Shown here piece after piece: positions 43,548 through 53,002 of a stretch of 64,000 nt of DNA; the stretch's first letter is position 1; each line of letters opens with the position of its first letter. Made by a program: the position numbers and the translations under genes. The notes under the pieces are model-generated. The model saw only the letters and a program-made list of their open reading frames with translations. It did not search any database and was not told the origin of the DNA. Location: NCBI RefSeq assembly GCF_044904675.1, contig NZ_JADIKJ010000001.1, positions 62,001-126,000 of the forward strand, in the 5' to 3' direction. The DNA comes from Dyella_B jejuensis (GTDB lineage Bacteria; Pseudomonadota; Gammaproteobacteria; Xanthomonadales; Rhodanobacteraceae).

Positions 43548-44555
43548 ATGGCATCCATGCAAGCGATCGAAATCGCCCATCCCGGCGGACCTGATGTTTT
43601 GCGGCTGGTCGAAAGACCGATTCCGCAACCAGGGACCGGCGAAGTATTGATCAAGGTTGCCGCGTCCGGCGTCAATCGGCCCGACGTCTTCCAACGGATG
43701 GGTCGCTACGAACCGCCTCCCGGGGCATCCGATCTGCCGGGCCTGGAAGTGGCCGGCGAAGTGGTAGACGGGGATTTCAGCGGCCACAACCCATTTGGAA
43801 TCAAGCGCGGCGATACCGCATGTGCGTTGCTCGCTGGCGGCGGCTACGCGCAATACGCGGTAGCGCCGCTTGGCCAATGCCTGCCGGCGCCACACGGGTT
43901 GAGCGTGCTGGAAGCCGCGTCGCTGCCGGAAAACTATTTCACCGTGTGGAGCAACGTGTTCGATCGCGGACGGCTCGGCAAAAGGGAAGATGGCTCTCCG
44001 GAAACGTTGCTCGTCCAGGGTGGTTCCAGCGGTATCGGCGTTACGGCCATACAGCTCGCCCATGCGCTCGGGCATCCTGTGTTCGCGACCGCCGGCAGCG
44101 AAGAGAAATGCCGCGCCTGCGAATCGCTCGGTGCGCGCGCCATCAACTATCGCACCGACGATTTCGTCGAGCGCAGCAAGGCATGGACGGATGGCATTGG
44201 CGTCGACGTGATTCTGGATATGGTTGCCGGCGATTATGTTGCCCGCGAAATCGAAGCGTTGGCCGAGGACGGACGCCTGGTCCTCATCGCCACCCTTGGC
44301 GGCAACACGGTCAGCGTCGATGCCAGCAAGCTCATGCGCCGCCGCCTCAACGTGACCGGCTCGACCTTGCGGCCGAGATCTCCCAGCTTCAAGGCCGCGA
44401 TCGCGGCCAAGCTGTACGAATACGCCTGGCCGTTATTTGCCGAGGGACGCTTGCGTCCGGTAATCCACGCGACCTTTCCGGCCGCCAACGCGGCTGATGC
44501 GCATGCGCTGATGGAAAGCAGCGGGCATATCGGCAAAATCATGCTGCGCTGGTGA
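43548..44555 (+). CDS. NAD(P)H-quinone oxidoreductase of the zinc-free MDR type (PIG3-like)
   Basis: The 335-residue enzyme has the MDR fold: N-terminal GroES-like domain (GEVLIKVAASGVNRPDVFQRMG) and the nucleotide-binding motif LLVQGGSSGIGVTAIQLAHALG with the AGSEEKC turn. Zinc-binding residues of alcohol dehydrogenases are missing, as expected for quinone reductases of the TP53I3/PIG3 type. It reduces quinones with NADPH. It is the second gene of a pair with pirin. Confidence 0.9.
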   Translation: MASMQAIEIAHPGGPDVLRLVERPIPQPGTGEVLIKVAASGVNRPDVFQRMGRYEPPPGASDLPGLEVAGEVVDGDFSGHNPFGIKRGDTACALLAGGGYAQYAVAPLGQCLPAPHGLSVLEAASLPENYFTVWSNVFDRGRLGKREDGSPETLLVQGGSSGIGVTAIQLAHALGHPVFATAGSEEKCRACESLGARAINYRTDDFVERSKAWTDGIGVDVILDMVAGDYVAREIEALAEDGRLVLIATLGGNTVSVDASKLMRRRLNVTGSTLRPRSPSFKAAIAAKLYEYAWPLFAEGRLRPVIHATFPAANAADAHALMESSGHIGKIMLRW

Positions 44556-44827
44556 TGCAAGGAGCCAAGGCCCATTCACACTATTGGCATGGCGCGCGCC
44601 AGCAGCTGTTTGCTCGCCAGCGAAGCAAGAACGAGGGAGTACGTCCGTACATGACCGGGTGCTGAGGCCATCTGGCGGCAGACCCCGCGCCCTTCGGGTT
44701 AACCTCGCGGTTCGTGAGGCAGCGCGCGACCTGCCTTGGCGGCAGGGCCTGCGCCACGCATAACCACTGACAGCCGCACAACGCTAACGCGGGCTACGCA
44801 GGTAGTGCGAACAGGCCACCTGGAGGG
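44556..44827. other. Gene-free stretch after the quinone reductase
   Basis: The 272 bp hold no supported gene. The minus-strand frame at 44581-44781 has no ribosome site and an irregular composition. A small palindrome (GTACGTCCGTAC) is visible at about 44640. No T-run terminator is seen. Confidence 0.4.
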
Positions 44828-45073
44828 CTATTTTCTCTTGCGGCCATTGCTTTGCGTCACGTAGGCGGCGGAAGATTCGGCGATCATCTGCACCAGGGGA
44901 GTGGTTGAGTCCTTGCATGAATCGAACCAGTCCTTCGCCAATCGCCGCTGCTGCTGCGGGGATACGAACAGGAAATGATTAAGGCGATCCATGAAGACGG
45001 CACGCTGCGTCTTGCTCAGCACGCTATAACTGAGCAAGGCGGCAGAGACGGCGGCGTCGTATGACTCGTCCAT
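44828..45073 (-). CDS. Small protein of unknown function, 81 residues
   Basis: The protein starts MDESYDAAVSAALLSYSVLSKTQ and ends in a basic GRKRK tail. It is predicted to be mostly helical, with a central QQQRRLAKDWFDSCK stretch and one Cys, but no recognised domain, signal peptide or membrane segment. The ATG at 45073 has AAAGGG about 5 nt upstream; an in-frame GTG at 45100 does not. It is a separate gene upstream of two divergent RcsB-like regulators and might be functionally linked, but nothing in the sequence proves that. Confidence 0.55.
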   Translation of the reverse strand: MDESYDAAVSAALLSYSVLSKTQRAVFMDRLNHFLFVSPQQQRRLAKDWFDSCKDSTTPLVQMIAESSAAYVTQSNGRKRK

Positions 45074-45205
45074 AAGTCCCTTTGTACGTGAAAGGCCCAC
45101 TGACGATCGGCCTCGACTGAACAGAGGCTATCTACATAGACAACCACGCGCTATCGGACCATGCCTATCGAACAACACGCCTACGCGCACAGTGCGTAGG
45201 ATTTT

Positions 45206-45895
45206 TCACACAGAGCTGTCATCCCGCCTCGCGTTCTTCTGGGACGTCTGCGATGCCTGCACCAAGCCATGGGTCTGTGCGTAATTGAAGATATCGGTAT
45301 CGTGTTTCAGCCCGAGCTTCTTCATCGCAGCCATCTTTTGTGCACTGATGGTCTTGCTGCTGCGGCCTGCGCGCAAGCCAATTTCCGATACGCTCAACCC
45401 TTCAGCGAACATGCGCAGCACTTCGGTTTCCCGTTTGCTGAGCTTCGCTGAACGCCCTTCCTCGCCCTCCTCCACCGCCTGGTTGACCAACTGCTCGACC
45501 TTGGGCGAAAGATAGCGATTGCCCAGGTGCGCCATGCGAATGGCCACCTCCAGCTGGGCAAGTTCATCGGATTTACTGACGATACCGGTGGCACCGACAT
45601 TCAAAATACCCTGCATGACGGCACTGTTCTCGATACTGGTAAGCACGACCAGGCGTATCGCAGGGAACCGTCGTTTTAGAAAACGCAGCAGTGACAGGCC
45701 ATCTCCGTAGCGACCGCCTGGCATGGAAAAGTCAGTGACCACAACATCGCAAATCGACCGGCCAAGCAAATCCACCAACGCCGTGGAGTCGGAGACCAGG
45801 CCGATCAACGCAATCCCCTCGAACTTGGATAACAGGTGCTCCATCCCGGCCAGCAAGGTCGGGTGGTCGTCAGCTACGGCAACCCGTATGGTCAA
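45206..45895 (-). CDS. RcsB-like NarL/LuxR-family response regulator, copy 1
   Basis: The 229-residue protein has a receiver domain with the acidic pair Asp9-Asp10, phospho-acceptor Asp55 in VTDFSMPGGRYGDG and Lys in IVSKSDE, then a LuxR-type HTH (LSKRETEVLRMFAEGLSVSEIGLRAGRSSKTISAQKMAAMKKLG). The SMPGxxYGDG and AMKKLG features are those of RcsB rather than generic NarL. The start codon is TTG (45893-45895), supported by GAGGAG 6 nt upstream. It diverges from a paralogue 144 bp away. No histidine kinase is adjacent, so its phosphodonor is unknown. Confidence 0.88.
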   Translation of the reverse strand: MTIRVAVADDHPTLLAGMEHLLSKFEGIALIGLVSDSTALVDLLGRSICDVVVTDFSMPGGRYGDGLSLLRFLKRRFPAIRLVVLTSIENSAVMQGILNVGATGIVSKSDELAQLEVAIRMAHLGNRYLSPKVEQLVNQAVEEGEEGRSAKLSKRETEVLRMFAEGLSVSEIGLRAGRSSKTISAQKMAAMKKLGLKHDTDIFNYAQTHGLVQASQTSQKNARRDDSSV

Positions 45896-46039
45896 AGTAG
45901 GCTCCTCGAATCCGTGGACCGCTTGGGACGGCGCCTAAGCTAGCACAGCCCATAGTGCCCTTGCTGACGGGTTGTATTACGATGATCCGGGCGGCAGAAA
46001 GCCGTTTTCTGTCGATATCTGCGGATAGGCGCGACCAGG

Positions 46040-46690
46040 ATGGACAACCATATTCGTGTCGTGTTGGCTGACGATCATCCGGTGATCCGGCTAGGTATCG
46101 AGGCAGCCCTCGACAGTCTCAACACGGTGCGCCGAATCGGCTCCGCGGTCGATTCCACGCAACTGGTATCCCTGCTCGATGCCGAACCGTGCGACGTGCT
46201 CATCACTGACTATGCCATGCCGGGCGGCCAATACGGCGATGGACTCGAACTGGTCGACTTCCTTCGCCAGCGCTATCCGGACCTGTGCATCATCATCATC
46301 ACCAGCATGGACCGGGCCGTGCTGGTCCGCAGCCTGCTGGCGCGCGGCGTCAACGCCATCCTGAGCAAGGCCGACGACATGTCGCATCTGCGCAATGCGG
46401 TGCAGGCAGTACATCTGGGCCGCCGCTATTTCTCGCCGCGCATCACCAAGGTAATGAAGGCCTCGCATACCACCACTTCTTCCCGGCTGTCGCAACGCGA
46501 ATCCGAAGTCATCGCCCTGTACGTGAGCGGCGACAGCATCAACGCCATCGCCGAAAAGCTCGGTCGCAGCAAGCAGACCATCAGCACGCAAAAGATCAGC
46601 GCCATGCGCAAGCTCGGCATCGAGCAGGATGCGGACCTGTTCAAATACGCAATCGAGCTTGGCCTCACGCAAAAGCCGTCCGGCAAATAA
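46040..46690 (+). CDS. RcsB-like NarL/LuxR-family response regulator, copy 2
   Basis: The 216-residue protein is a paralogue of the divergent gene at 45206-45895. It has the acidic pair Asp11-Asp12, phospho-acceptor Asp57 in ITDYAMPGGQYGDG, Lys in ILSKADD, and a LuxR HTH (LSQRESEVIALYVSGDSINAIAEKLGRSKQTISTQKISAMRKLG). The two share the YGDG and DLFKYA/DIFNYA endings. It probably binds the shared 144-bp promoter region or distant targets. In enterics RcsB controls capsule; whether that holds here is inference. Confidence 0.88.
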   Translation: MDNHIRVVLADDHPVIRLGIEAALDSLNTVRRIGSAVDSTQLVSLLDAEPCDVLITDYAMPGGQYGDGLELVDFLRQRYPDLCIIIITSMDRAVLVRSLLARGVNAILSKADDMSHLRNAVQAVHLGRRYFSPRITKVMKASHTTTSSRLSQRESEVIALYVSGDSINAIAEKLGRSKQTISTQKISAMRKLGIEQDADLFKYAIELGLTQKPSGK

Positions 46691-46692
46691 AA

Positions 46693-47667
46693 TCAGGCCT
46701 GCGAGAACGGAAAAGCCAGCACGTCGCCGATCCGATCGGTACCCGCCAGGCACATGAGTAAACGCTCGATGCCCAACGCCACGCCGGCGCAATCAGGCAT
46801 GCGTCCCAGCACCGCCAACAATGGTTCATCGATCGGCATCTCGCGCAGGCCGCGCTCGCGCCGCCGCGCATTGTCGCGCTCGAAGCGGAATCGCTGTTCC
46901 ACCGCGTCGTTGAGTTCGTGATAGCCGTTGGCCAGTTCGTATGGCCCCAGGTACAGCTCGAACCGTTCCGCCAGTGGCGGCTCGCCAGGGCGCACGCGCG
47001 CGAGCGCGGACTGGCTGGCCGGGTAATCGTGGATCACCGTAATGCGGTCGCGCGGAAAAGCCGGCTGCAGTTCGTGGGTAATCAAAAGATCAAGCCAGTC
47101 GTCGCGCGTGAGTCCTTCCGGATCGATGTGGTAGCGGGCCAGCGGCTTGCGCAGTTCGTCGATGCTGGCATGCATCGGGTCCAGGCCCAGTTCATCGATG
47201 AAGAACTGTCGATAACCTTCTATCAGCACCTCGGCACGCCGCCCTACCAGCGCCAGTGCCGACTCGACCAGCATGATGGTCTCCTCCATCAACTGGCGAT
47301 GCGTCCAGCCGACGCGATACCACTCCAGCATGGTGAATTCGGGATTGTGCCGCTCACCTGCTTCGCCGTTGCGAAAGACTCGACCGAGTTCGTAACAGTC
47401 GCCCACCCCATCGGCAAGCAGGCGCTTCAGGGGATGTTCCGGCGAAGTGCGCAGCCAGCGTTCACGCGCGCCAGCATCGACATGTCCATGGAAGGGCGCA
47501 CTGAAACTTTCGATGTTGGGATCGGTATTGCCGGCCGCCGACAGGATCGGCGTTTCGACTTCCAGCACGCCGCGCTCGGCGAAGAACGCCCGGATCATCG
47601 CATAAAGTTGCGCGCGTCCTTGCAGGCGCCGGCGAAATGGAGTGAGGATAGTGCTGTTGGCTTCCAT
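46693..47667 (-). CDS. epmA: EF-P lysine aminoacylase EpmA (GenX/PoxA)
   Basis: The 324-residue enzyme is a truncated class II lysyl-tRNA-synthetase-like protein without the anticodon-binding domain: ILTPFRRRLQGRAQLYAMIRAFF, RNGEAGERHNPEFTMLEWYR (motif 2) and GVALGIERLLM (motif 3). It attaches beta-lysine to elongation factor P. It lies 5 bp downstream of ligA, in the same direction, so it is probably cotranscribed. Confidence 0.93.
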   Translation of the reverse strand: MEANSTILTPFRRRLQGRAQLYAMIRAFFAERGVLEVETPILSAAGNTDPNIESFSAPFHGHVDAGARERWLRTSPEHPLKRLLADGVGDCYELGRVFRNGEAGERHNPEFTMLEWYRVGWTHRQLMEETIMLVESALALVGRRAEVLIEGYRQFFIDELGLDPMHASIDELRKPLARYHIDPEGLTRDDWLDLLITHELQPAFPRDRITVIHDYPASQSALARVRPGEPPLAERFELYLGPYELANGYHELNDAVEQRFRFERDNARRRERGLREMPIDEPLLAVLGRMPDCAGVALGIERLLMCLAGTDRIGDVLAFPFSQA

Positions 47668-47672
47668 GGCGC

Positions 47673-50066
47673 TCAGGCTCCGTGCCGCTTGAGCAGATCA
47701 AGCAAACGGGCTTCATCCCATACGTCCACGCCAAGCTCGTTCGCCTTCTCGAGCTTGGAGCCGGCCGCCTCTCCCGCCACCACGAAGCTGGTTTTCTTCG
47801 AAACACTGCCCACCACCTTGGCGCCAAGCGCCTCAAGCTTTTCCTTCGCCTCATCGCGGCTCATGCCGGCAAGTGTGCCGGTAAGTACTGCTGTCTGACC
47901 CGCCAGCGGCAGCGCTTGGGCGTTGGCTGCAGCAGCTTGCGGTGTCGCCGCCAGCAGCCGATGCATGGCTGCCTCCGCCTCCTGCAACGCAGTGCGACGA
48001 TCGGGATTGGCCAGGAATTCCGCCAAGCTGGATGCCGCATTTTGCGGCAATCCGGCGGTCATCCAGTGTGCGCTGCCGCCGGCGTAAAGCTCGTCGATCG
48101 ACGAAAAATACGTGGCGAGCAGTTCCGCGTTGCGACGGCCGATGCCATGGATGCCGGCGTGCTCCAGCAGCACGGCCAAGCTCAGCTGCTGGTGCAGTCG
48201 CGGTGCGGGATCGGTCTCGTCGCTCAGCGTGATGCCGGCCTTCAATAGCGCATCCACAACCGCGCGGTTGCCATCCTGCCTGAAAAATGCGGCGATCGAA
48301 CCGGCTACTTCGCCGCCGATGTCCGGCAATTCACGCAGAATCGCGGCGGGCATGCTGCGCACCCACTGCAGTTGCCCCAGCCAGCTCGCCAACGTCTTGG
48401 CGGTGCTTTCGCCAATGTGCACGATGCCGAGTGCATAGAGAAAGCGCGCCAACGTGGTGCGTTTGCTGTGCTCGATGGCCGCAACCAGGTTCTCCGCCCA
48501 CTTGGTGGCCACCTTGCCGCCCTTGACTGTTTCGGGCGTAGTGCCGTCGCGCTCATCGGCACGCTGCTTCATCTCCAGGAAATGCTCGAGCGAGAGCCGG
48601 TACAGATCGGCTGGCGTGTGCACGTAGCCAAAATCCACCAGCGCATCGACGAAACGCTCGCCGATACCTTCGATATCCATGGCCCGCCGCGAAGCAAAGT
48701 GGATCAAGGCTTCCTTGCGTTGCGCAGGGCATACCAATCCGCCTGAACAACGCCATGCGGCCTCGCCTTCCTCACGCACCAGTGCCGAGCCACATACCGG
48801 GCAATGCGCCGGCATGGACCAGGGCTGCGTTCCGGGCGGTCGGCGATCCTCCATCACCCGCACCACTTCGGGAATTACATCGCCTGCCCGACGCACGATC
48901 ACCGTGTCGCCCACGCGCACGTCCAGGCGCGCCACCTGATCGGCGTTATGCAGCGTGGCATTGGTTACGGTAACGCCTGCGACCTGCACCGGCGTCAGCC
49001 GTGCTACCGGCGTAGCGGCGCCGGTACGGCCGATCTGTATCTCGATCGCATCCACCGATGTGCTTTGCTCCTGTGCCGGAAACTTGTGCGCGATCGCCCA
49101 GCGTGGCGCGCGCGCGACAAAACCCATCTCGCGCTGGCCGGCGTAATCGTCCAGCTTGTAGACCACGCCGTCGATGTCGTAAGGCAGGCTATCGCGCTTG
49201 GCACCGATGCGCTGGAAGTAGGCGATCAGACCCTCGAAGCCTTTGGCGACGCCTACCTCCATCGACACCGGAAAGCCCCAGTCGCGTAGCTTCTGCAAGG
49301 TCTGGGAATGCGTCGGCGGCAAGTCGCCGCCCTCGACCAAGCCCACTGCATAGGCATAAAAGCTGAGTTTGCGCCGGGCGGTGATCGCCGGATCCAACTG
49401 CCGCAACGAGCCGGCGGCGCCATTGCGCGGATTAGCCAGCGGCCTCTCGCCGTGTTCGCGCGCATAAGCGTTGAAAGCTTCGAAATCCTTGCGCAGCATG
49501 ATCACTTCGCCGCGTACTTCCAGTACGCGAGGCCAGTCCTCGCCGCGCAGCCGCAGCGGAATGGCGCGCACGGTGCGCAGGTTGGCGGTGACGTCTTCGC
49601 CGGTCTCGCCGTCGCCGCGAGTCGCACCTTGCGCAAACACGCCACCCTCATAGCGAAGGCTGATGGCGAGGCCGTCGAGTTTCGGCTCGACCGAGAACAC
49701 CGGGTTGCGTCGCCCCAGGGCTTGTTCGATGCGGCGCTCGAACTCTGCCACCTCACGGTATCGCTCCCGGTCGCTGGCGCCCTCCTGTTCGAAGGCATTG
49801 CCCAGCGACAGCATCGGCAATGCATGGCGCACTTGCGCGAAGCCGCCGCGGGCACGGCCACCCACGCGCCGGGTCGGCGAGTCCGGTGTTGCCAATTGCG
49901 GGTATTCGGCCTCCAGCGCTTCCAGCTCGCGCATCAAGGCGTCGTACTCGGCATCGGTGATCTGCGGATCGTCGAGGACGTGATAGCGATAGTTGGCCTG
50001 GTCGATTCGCTTGCGCAGGTCGTCCGCACGATGCGCCGGCAGAAGGGATGCTGACGATTTACTCAT
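47673..50066 (-). CDS. ligA: NAD-dependent DNA ligase LigA
   Basis: The 797-residue enzyme has the adenylation motif EPKLDGLAIS with Lys129, an OB fold, a four-Cys zinc finger (CPVCGSALV... CSGGLVC), helix-hairpin-helix repeats and a C-terminal BRCT domain (from about VLTGTLAGMSRDEAKEKLEALG). The ATG at 50066 is chosen; an open frame reaches 50177 but adds an unrelated basic stretch. It seals nicks in replication and repair. At 797 residues it is longer than E. coli LigA (671), with extra linker sequence before BRCT. Confidence 0.96.
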   Translation of the reverse strand: MSKSSASLLPAHRADDLRKRIDQANYRYHVLDDPQITDAEYDALMRELEALEAEYPQLATPDSPTRRVGGRARGGFAQVRHALPMLSLGNAFEQEGASDRERYREVAEFERRIEQALGRRNPVFSVEPKLDGLAISLRYEGGVFAQGATRGDGETGEDVTANLRTVRAIPLRLRGEDWPRVLEVRGEVIMLRKDFEAFNAYAREHGERPLANPRNGAAGSLRQLDPAITARRKLSFYAYAVGLVEGGDLPPTHSQTLQKLRDWGFPVSMEVGVAKGFEGLIAYFQRIGAKRDSLPYDIDGVVYKLDDYAGQREMGFVARAPRWAIAHKFPAQEQSTSVDAIEIQIGRTGAATPVARLTPVQVAGVTVTNATLHNADQVARLDVRVGDTVIVRRAGDVIPEVVRVMEDRRPPGTQPWSMPAHCPVCGSALVREEGEAAWRCSGGLVCPAQRKEALIHFASRRAMDIEGIGERFVDALVDFGYVHTPADLYRLSLEHFLEMKQRADERDGTTPETVKGGKVATKWAENLVAAIEHSKRTTLARFLYALGIVHIGESTAKTLASWLGQLQWVRSMPAAILRELPDIGGEVAGSIAAFFRQDGNRAVVDALLKAGITLSDETDPAPRLHQQLSLAVLLEHAGIHGIGRRNAELLATYFSSIDELYAGGSAHWMTAGLPQNAASSLAEFLANPDRRTALQEAEAAMHRLLAATPQAAAANAQALPLAGQTAVLTGTLAGMSRDEAKEKLEALGAKVVGSVSKKTSFVVAGEAAGSKLEKANELGVDVWDEARLLDLLKRHGA

Positions 50067-50303
50067 GCTGGAAGTGTAACGATTCGCGGGGTTGCGGAGT
50101 TGCCGGCCGGTCTTGTTCCGGCGCGCGGATTCCAGCCGGCGCAAGGCTCGCGCGGCCGAAGCACCGGCGCGCAACATGCCGCATCCACTATGCGCTCCTG
50201 CTTCGTGAGTACGGGAGCCACGCCGGCACGTTCGAGCGCAGGCATTTCAGCCGATTCCACATTCTTTAAGCCTAATAACTGCCATAGCAGGTATCATACC
50301 GCC

Positions 50304-51758
50304 ATGCCTTCCTCCCCTCCCGTTTCATCTGCCGCCGCTACGGCCATGGCGGAAACGGGCGCGACGATTTCCTCCCGGGAGCGCTATGGCGGCCTGATCT
50401 GGCTGGTGTCCGCGGCTTTCTTCATGCAGTCGCTCGATTCGACCATCGTCAATACGGCGGTCCCGGCAATCGCCACTGCCTTGCACGAGACACCGCTGAA
50501 CATGCGCAGCGCGCTGACCAGCTATGTGCTCACCCTGGCCGTGCTGATACCGGCCAGCCCCTGGCTGTGCGATCGCTTCGGCACGCGCCGGGTGTTCGGT
50601 GTCGCCATCGGCGTATTCGCGATCGGCTCCCTGCTCTGCGGCGTTTCGCAAACCCTGCCGGAACTGGTCATGGCCCGCGTGCTCCAAGGGTGCGGCGGCG
50701 CGGCGCTGATGCCGGTGGGACGCTACGTGCTGGTCCGCACCATCGACAAGCGCGATTTCGTGCAAGTGATGAGCACCGTCGCCACCTTTGGCCTGCTCGG
50801 CTCGGTGCTCGGTCCGCTGCTGGGCGGGGCGCTGGTGGAATACACCAACTGGCGGCTGATTTTCCTGCTCAATGTGCCGGTGGGCATGGTCGGGGTGTGG
50901 CTCAACTTGCGGGAAATGCCCGAATACCGCCTGGATACCGCCCATCGTTTCGACCTGTTCGGCTTTCTGCTGTTTGCTGCGGCGTCCGCGCTGCTATTGG
51001 CTGCCTCCGAGTTTGCCGCCGACCAGACCGTGCGCTGGGCGCAAATGGGAATGCTGGTGATGTTGGCCCTGGTTTTTGGCATCACCTATGTCTGGCACAG
51101 CCACCGTATCGAACATCCGGTGGCCGACCTGAGCCTGTTGCGCGTGCGCAGCGTCTGGGTGGCGCTATCGGGCAATCTGCTTACGCGGCTCGGCATCAGC
51201 GGCATGTTCCTGCTGATCGTGTTGTTCCTGCAGGTTGGCTGCGGCTGGTCGCCGCTGATGGCCGGCATGATGATGGTGCCGCAGGCGCTGGGATCGATCA
51301 GCGCCAAATGGCTGGTGAATCGCATGCTGATACGGCTGGGCTACCGCCGCCTGCTATTTGGCAACACGCTGATCGTCGCCGTGCTGCTGGCGCTGTTCGC
51401 CCTGCTCGGCCCGCATACGCCGATGCTGCTGATCGCGCTGCTTGTGTTCGTATATGGCGGCTTCATGGGCATGCAATACACGGTCATGAACACGCTCGTC
51501 TATACCGACCTGGATATCAGGCACGCTTCGATGGCGTCATCGATGGCTTCCACCACGCAATACCTGTCGATGAGCTTTGGCATCGCCCTGGCGACCATCC
51601 TGATGCAGAACTTGCTGCATGGCCAGAGCAATGCCGCCTACGTGGCGGCGTTCCGCTGGACGGTGATCGTGCTGGCCGTGATTACGGCCATCGCCAGCCG
51701 TGTGTTTGCCAGACTCGACAAAGTCCCACCCGCGGGCTCGGTGTCATCCACTGCATGA
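50304..51758 (+). CDS. MFS drug/solute exporter, DHA2 (14-helix EmrB-type), copy B
   Basis: The 484-residue inner-membrane protein has the same organisation as the gene at 41280: FMQSLDSTIVNTAVPAIATAL in TM1, PWLCDRFGTRRVF (motif A) and VLQGCGGAALMPVGRYVLVR. An ATG at 50304 begins the family-length protein; the upstream open frame from 50100 reads through the ligA promoter region. It exports unknown compounds. It diverges from ligA and precedes the antiporter gene. Confidence 0.87.
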   Translation: MPSSPPVSSAAATAMAETGATISSRERYGGLIWLVSAAFFMQSLDSTIVNTAVPAIATALHETPLNMRSALTSYVLTLAVLIPASPWLCDRFGTRRVFGVAIGVFAIGSLLCGVSQTLPELVMARVLQGCGGAALMPVGRYVLVRTIDKRDFVQVMSTVATFGLLGSVLGPLLGGALVEYTNWRLIFLLNVPVGMVGVWLNLREMPEYRLDTAHRFDLFGFLLFAAASALLLAASEFAADQTVRWAQMGMLVMLALVFGITYVWHSHRIEHPVADLSLLRVRSVWVALSGNLLTRLGISGMFLLIVLFLQVGCGWSPLMAGMMMVPQALGSISAKWLVNRMLIRLGYRRLLFGNTLIVAVLLALFALLGPHTPMLLIALLVFVYGGFMGMQYTVMNTLVYTDLDIRHASMASSMASTTQYLSMSFGIALATILMQNLLHGQSNAAYVAAFRWTVIVLAVITAIASRVFARLDKVPPAGSVSSTA

Positions 51759-51802
51759 ACGGGTAGCATGGCAGGCATGCTCATGATCGATGGATCCCGA
51801 CC

Positions 51803-53002
51803 ATGCATCACGCCAACACAATCCTGCTGTCGCTATTCATCGTCTTCGTCGCCGCGCAAATCGGCGCCGAGGTCGCGCAGCGCCTGAAGCTACCGGGCGT
51901 GGTGGGCGAGATTGCCGCCGGTTGCGTGATCGGCCCGTCGCTGCTGGGCTGGATCACTCCTGCGCAAATTGCTTCAGGCACGCCGCTTGATGTCCTATCG
52001 GAAATCGGCGTGGTTCTGTTGCTGTTCTCGGTGGGGCTAGAAACGCGGCTTGAAGACCTGAAAAAAGTGGGCAAATCGGCATTCCTGGTTGGCGTGCTCG
52101 GCGTGTTGCTGCCGTTCGCCATGGGTGGCCTGTGGGCGCATTCCAGCGGCTTCGAGTGGGGTAAATCGCTGTTCGTCGCCGCCGCCTTCGTGGCGACTTC
52201 GGCAGGCATTACCGCGCGCGTGCTACAGGAACTGGGCGTGTTGCAGCGGGTGGAGAGCAAGGTGATCCTTGGCGCCGCGGTGATCGACGATATTCTCGCC
52301 ATGCTGCTGCTGGGAGTGGTGGCCTCGCTGCAGGGCGGCGAAGGATTCGATCCCGCGCATTTGCTGATGGTGCTGGCAGGCGCGATCGGCTTTATTGCGG
52401 TGATCGGCTGGGGCGGCACGCGCGTGATGCGCTGGAACTCGACCTGGCTGGACAAGCCGCGCAGCGTCCACTCGCCGCTATTGATCGTGCTGGCGCTTTG
52501 CCTCGGGCTGGCTTACGTCTCCACCTTGTTCGGATTGGCGGCGATCATCGGCGCGTTCCTGGCCGGCATGATTGCTTCCGAAACCCGGCAGCAACATACG
52601 CTGGAACAACAGATCCAACCCTTGCTCGCGTTGCTCACCCCCTTCTTCTTCGTACTTACCGGCAGCAAAATCGACTTGCATCAACTCGCCAATGCCAATG
52701 CGTTGATCGCGCTGGCCGTGGTCACCGTGATCGCCATCGTCTCGAAGTTGCTGGGCGGCTTTCTCGGCGCGCTGTCACTGGGCCGTGGCGGCGCAATGAT
52801 TGTCGGCTTCGGCATGGTGCCGCGCGGAGAAGTGGGCGTCGTCATTGCCAGCCTGGGCCTGGCGGCGGGCATTTTCAGCGACCAGATGTACGCGATCATC
52901 GTGGCGATGTCGCTGCTGACGGCAATGGTGACGCCACCTATCCTCGCATGGCTATTGCGGCGAAACGCCGGCACCGTGCCCGCTCAGCCGCGCGACGCCT
53001 GA
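51803..53002 (+). CDS. Kef-type monovalent cation/proton antiporter (CPA2)
   Basis: The 399-residue protein is a Na_H_Exchanger-domain membrane protein with about 12 helices: LKLPGVVGEIAAGCVIGPSLLGW near the start, EIGVVLLLFSVGLETRLEDLKKVG, and the ion-site Asp pair in GAAVIDDILAMLLLG (ND/DD motif). A C-terminal TrkA-N domain is absent, as in many short CPA2 members. It exchanges K+ or Na+ for protons. It starts 44 bp after the MFS gene and overlaps the convergent photolyase by 19 bp. Confidence 0.9.
   Translation: MHHANTILLSLFIVFVAAQIGAEVAQRLKLPGVVGEIAAGCVIGPSLLGWITPAQIASGTPLDVLSEIGVVLLLFSVGLETRLEDLKKVGKSAFLVGVLGVLLPFAMGGLWAHSSGFEWGKSLFVAAAFVATSAGITARVLQELGVLQRVESKVILGAAVIDDILAMLLLGVVASLQGGEGFDPAHLLMVLAGAIGFIAVIGWGGTRVMRWNSTWLDKPRSVHSPLLIVLALCLGLAYVSTLFGLAAIIGAFLAGMIASETRQQHTLEQQIQPLLALLTPFFFVLTGSKIDLHQLANANALIALAVVTVIAIVSKLLGGFLGALSLGRGGAMIVGFGMVPRGEVGVVIASLGLAAGIFSDQMYAIIVAMSLLTAMVTPPILAWLLRRNAGTVPAQPRDA

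Noticed and set aside
44581..44781. A 66-codon minus-strand frame after the quinone reductase
   Set aside because: There is no ribosome site, and the composition is Trp/Arg/Cys-rich as is common for frames in GC-rich non-coding DNA.
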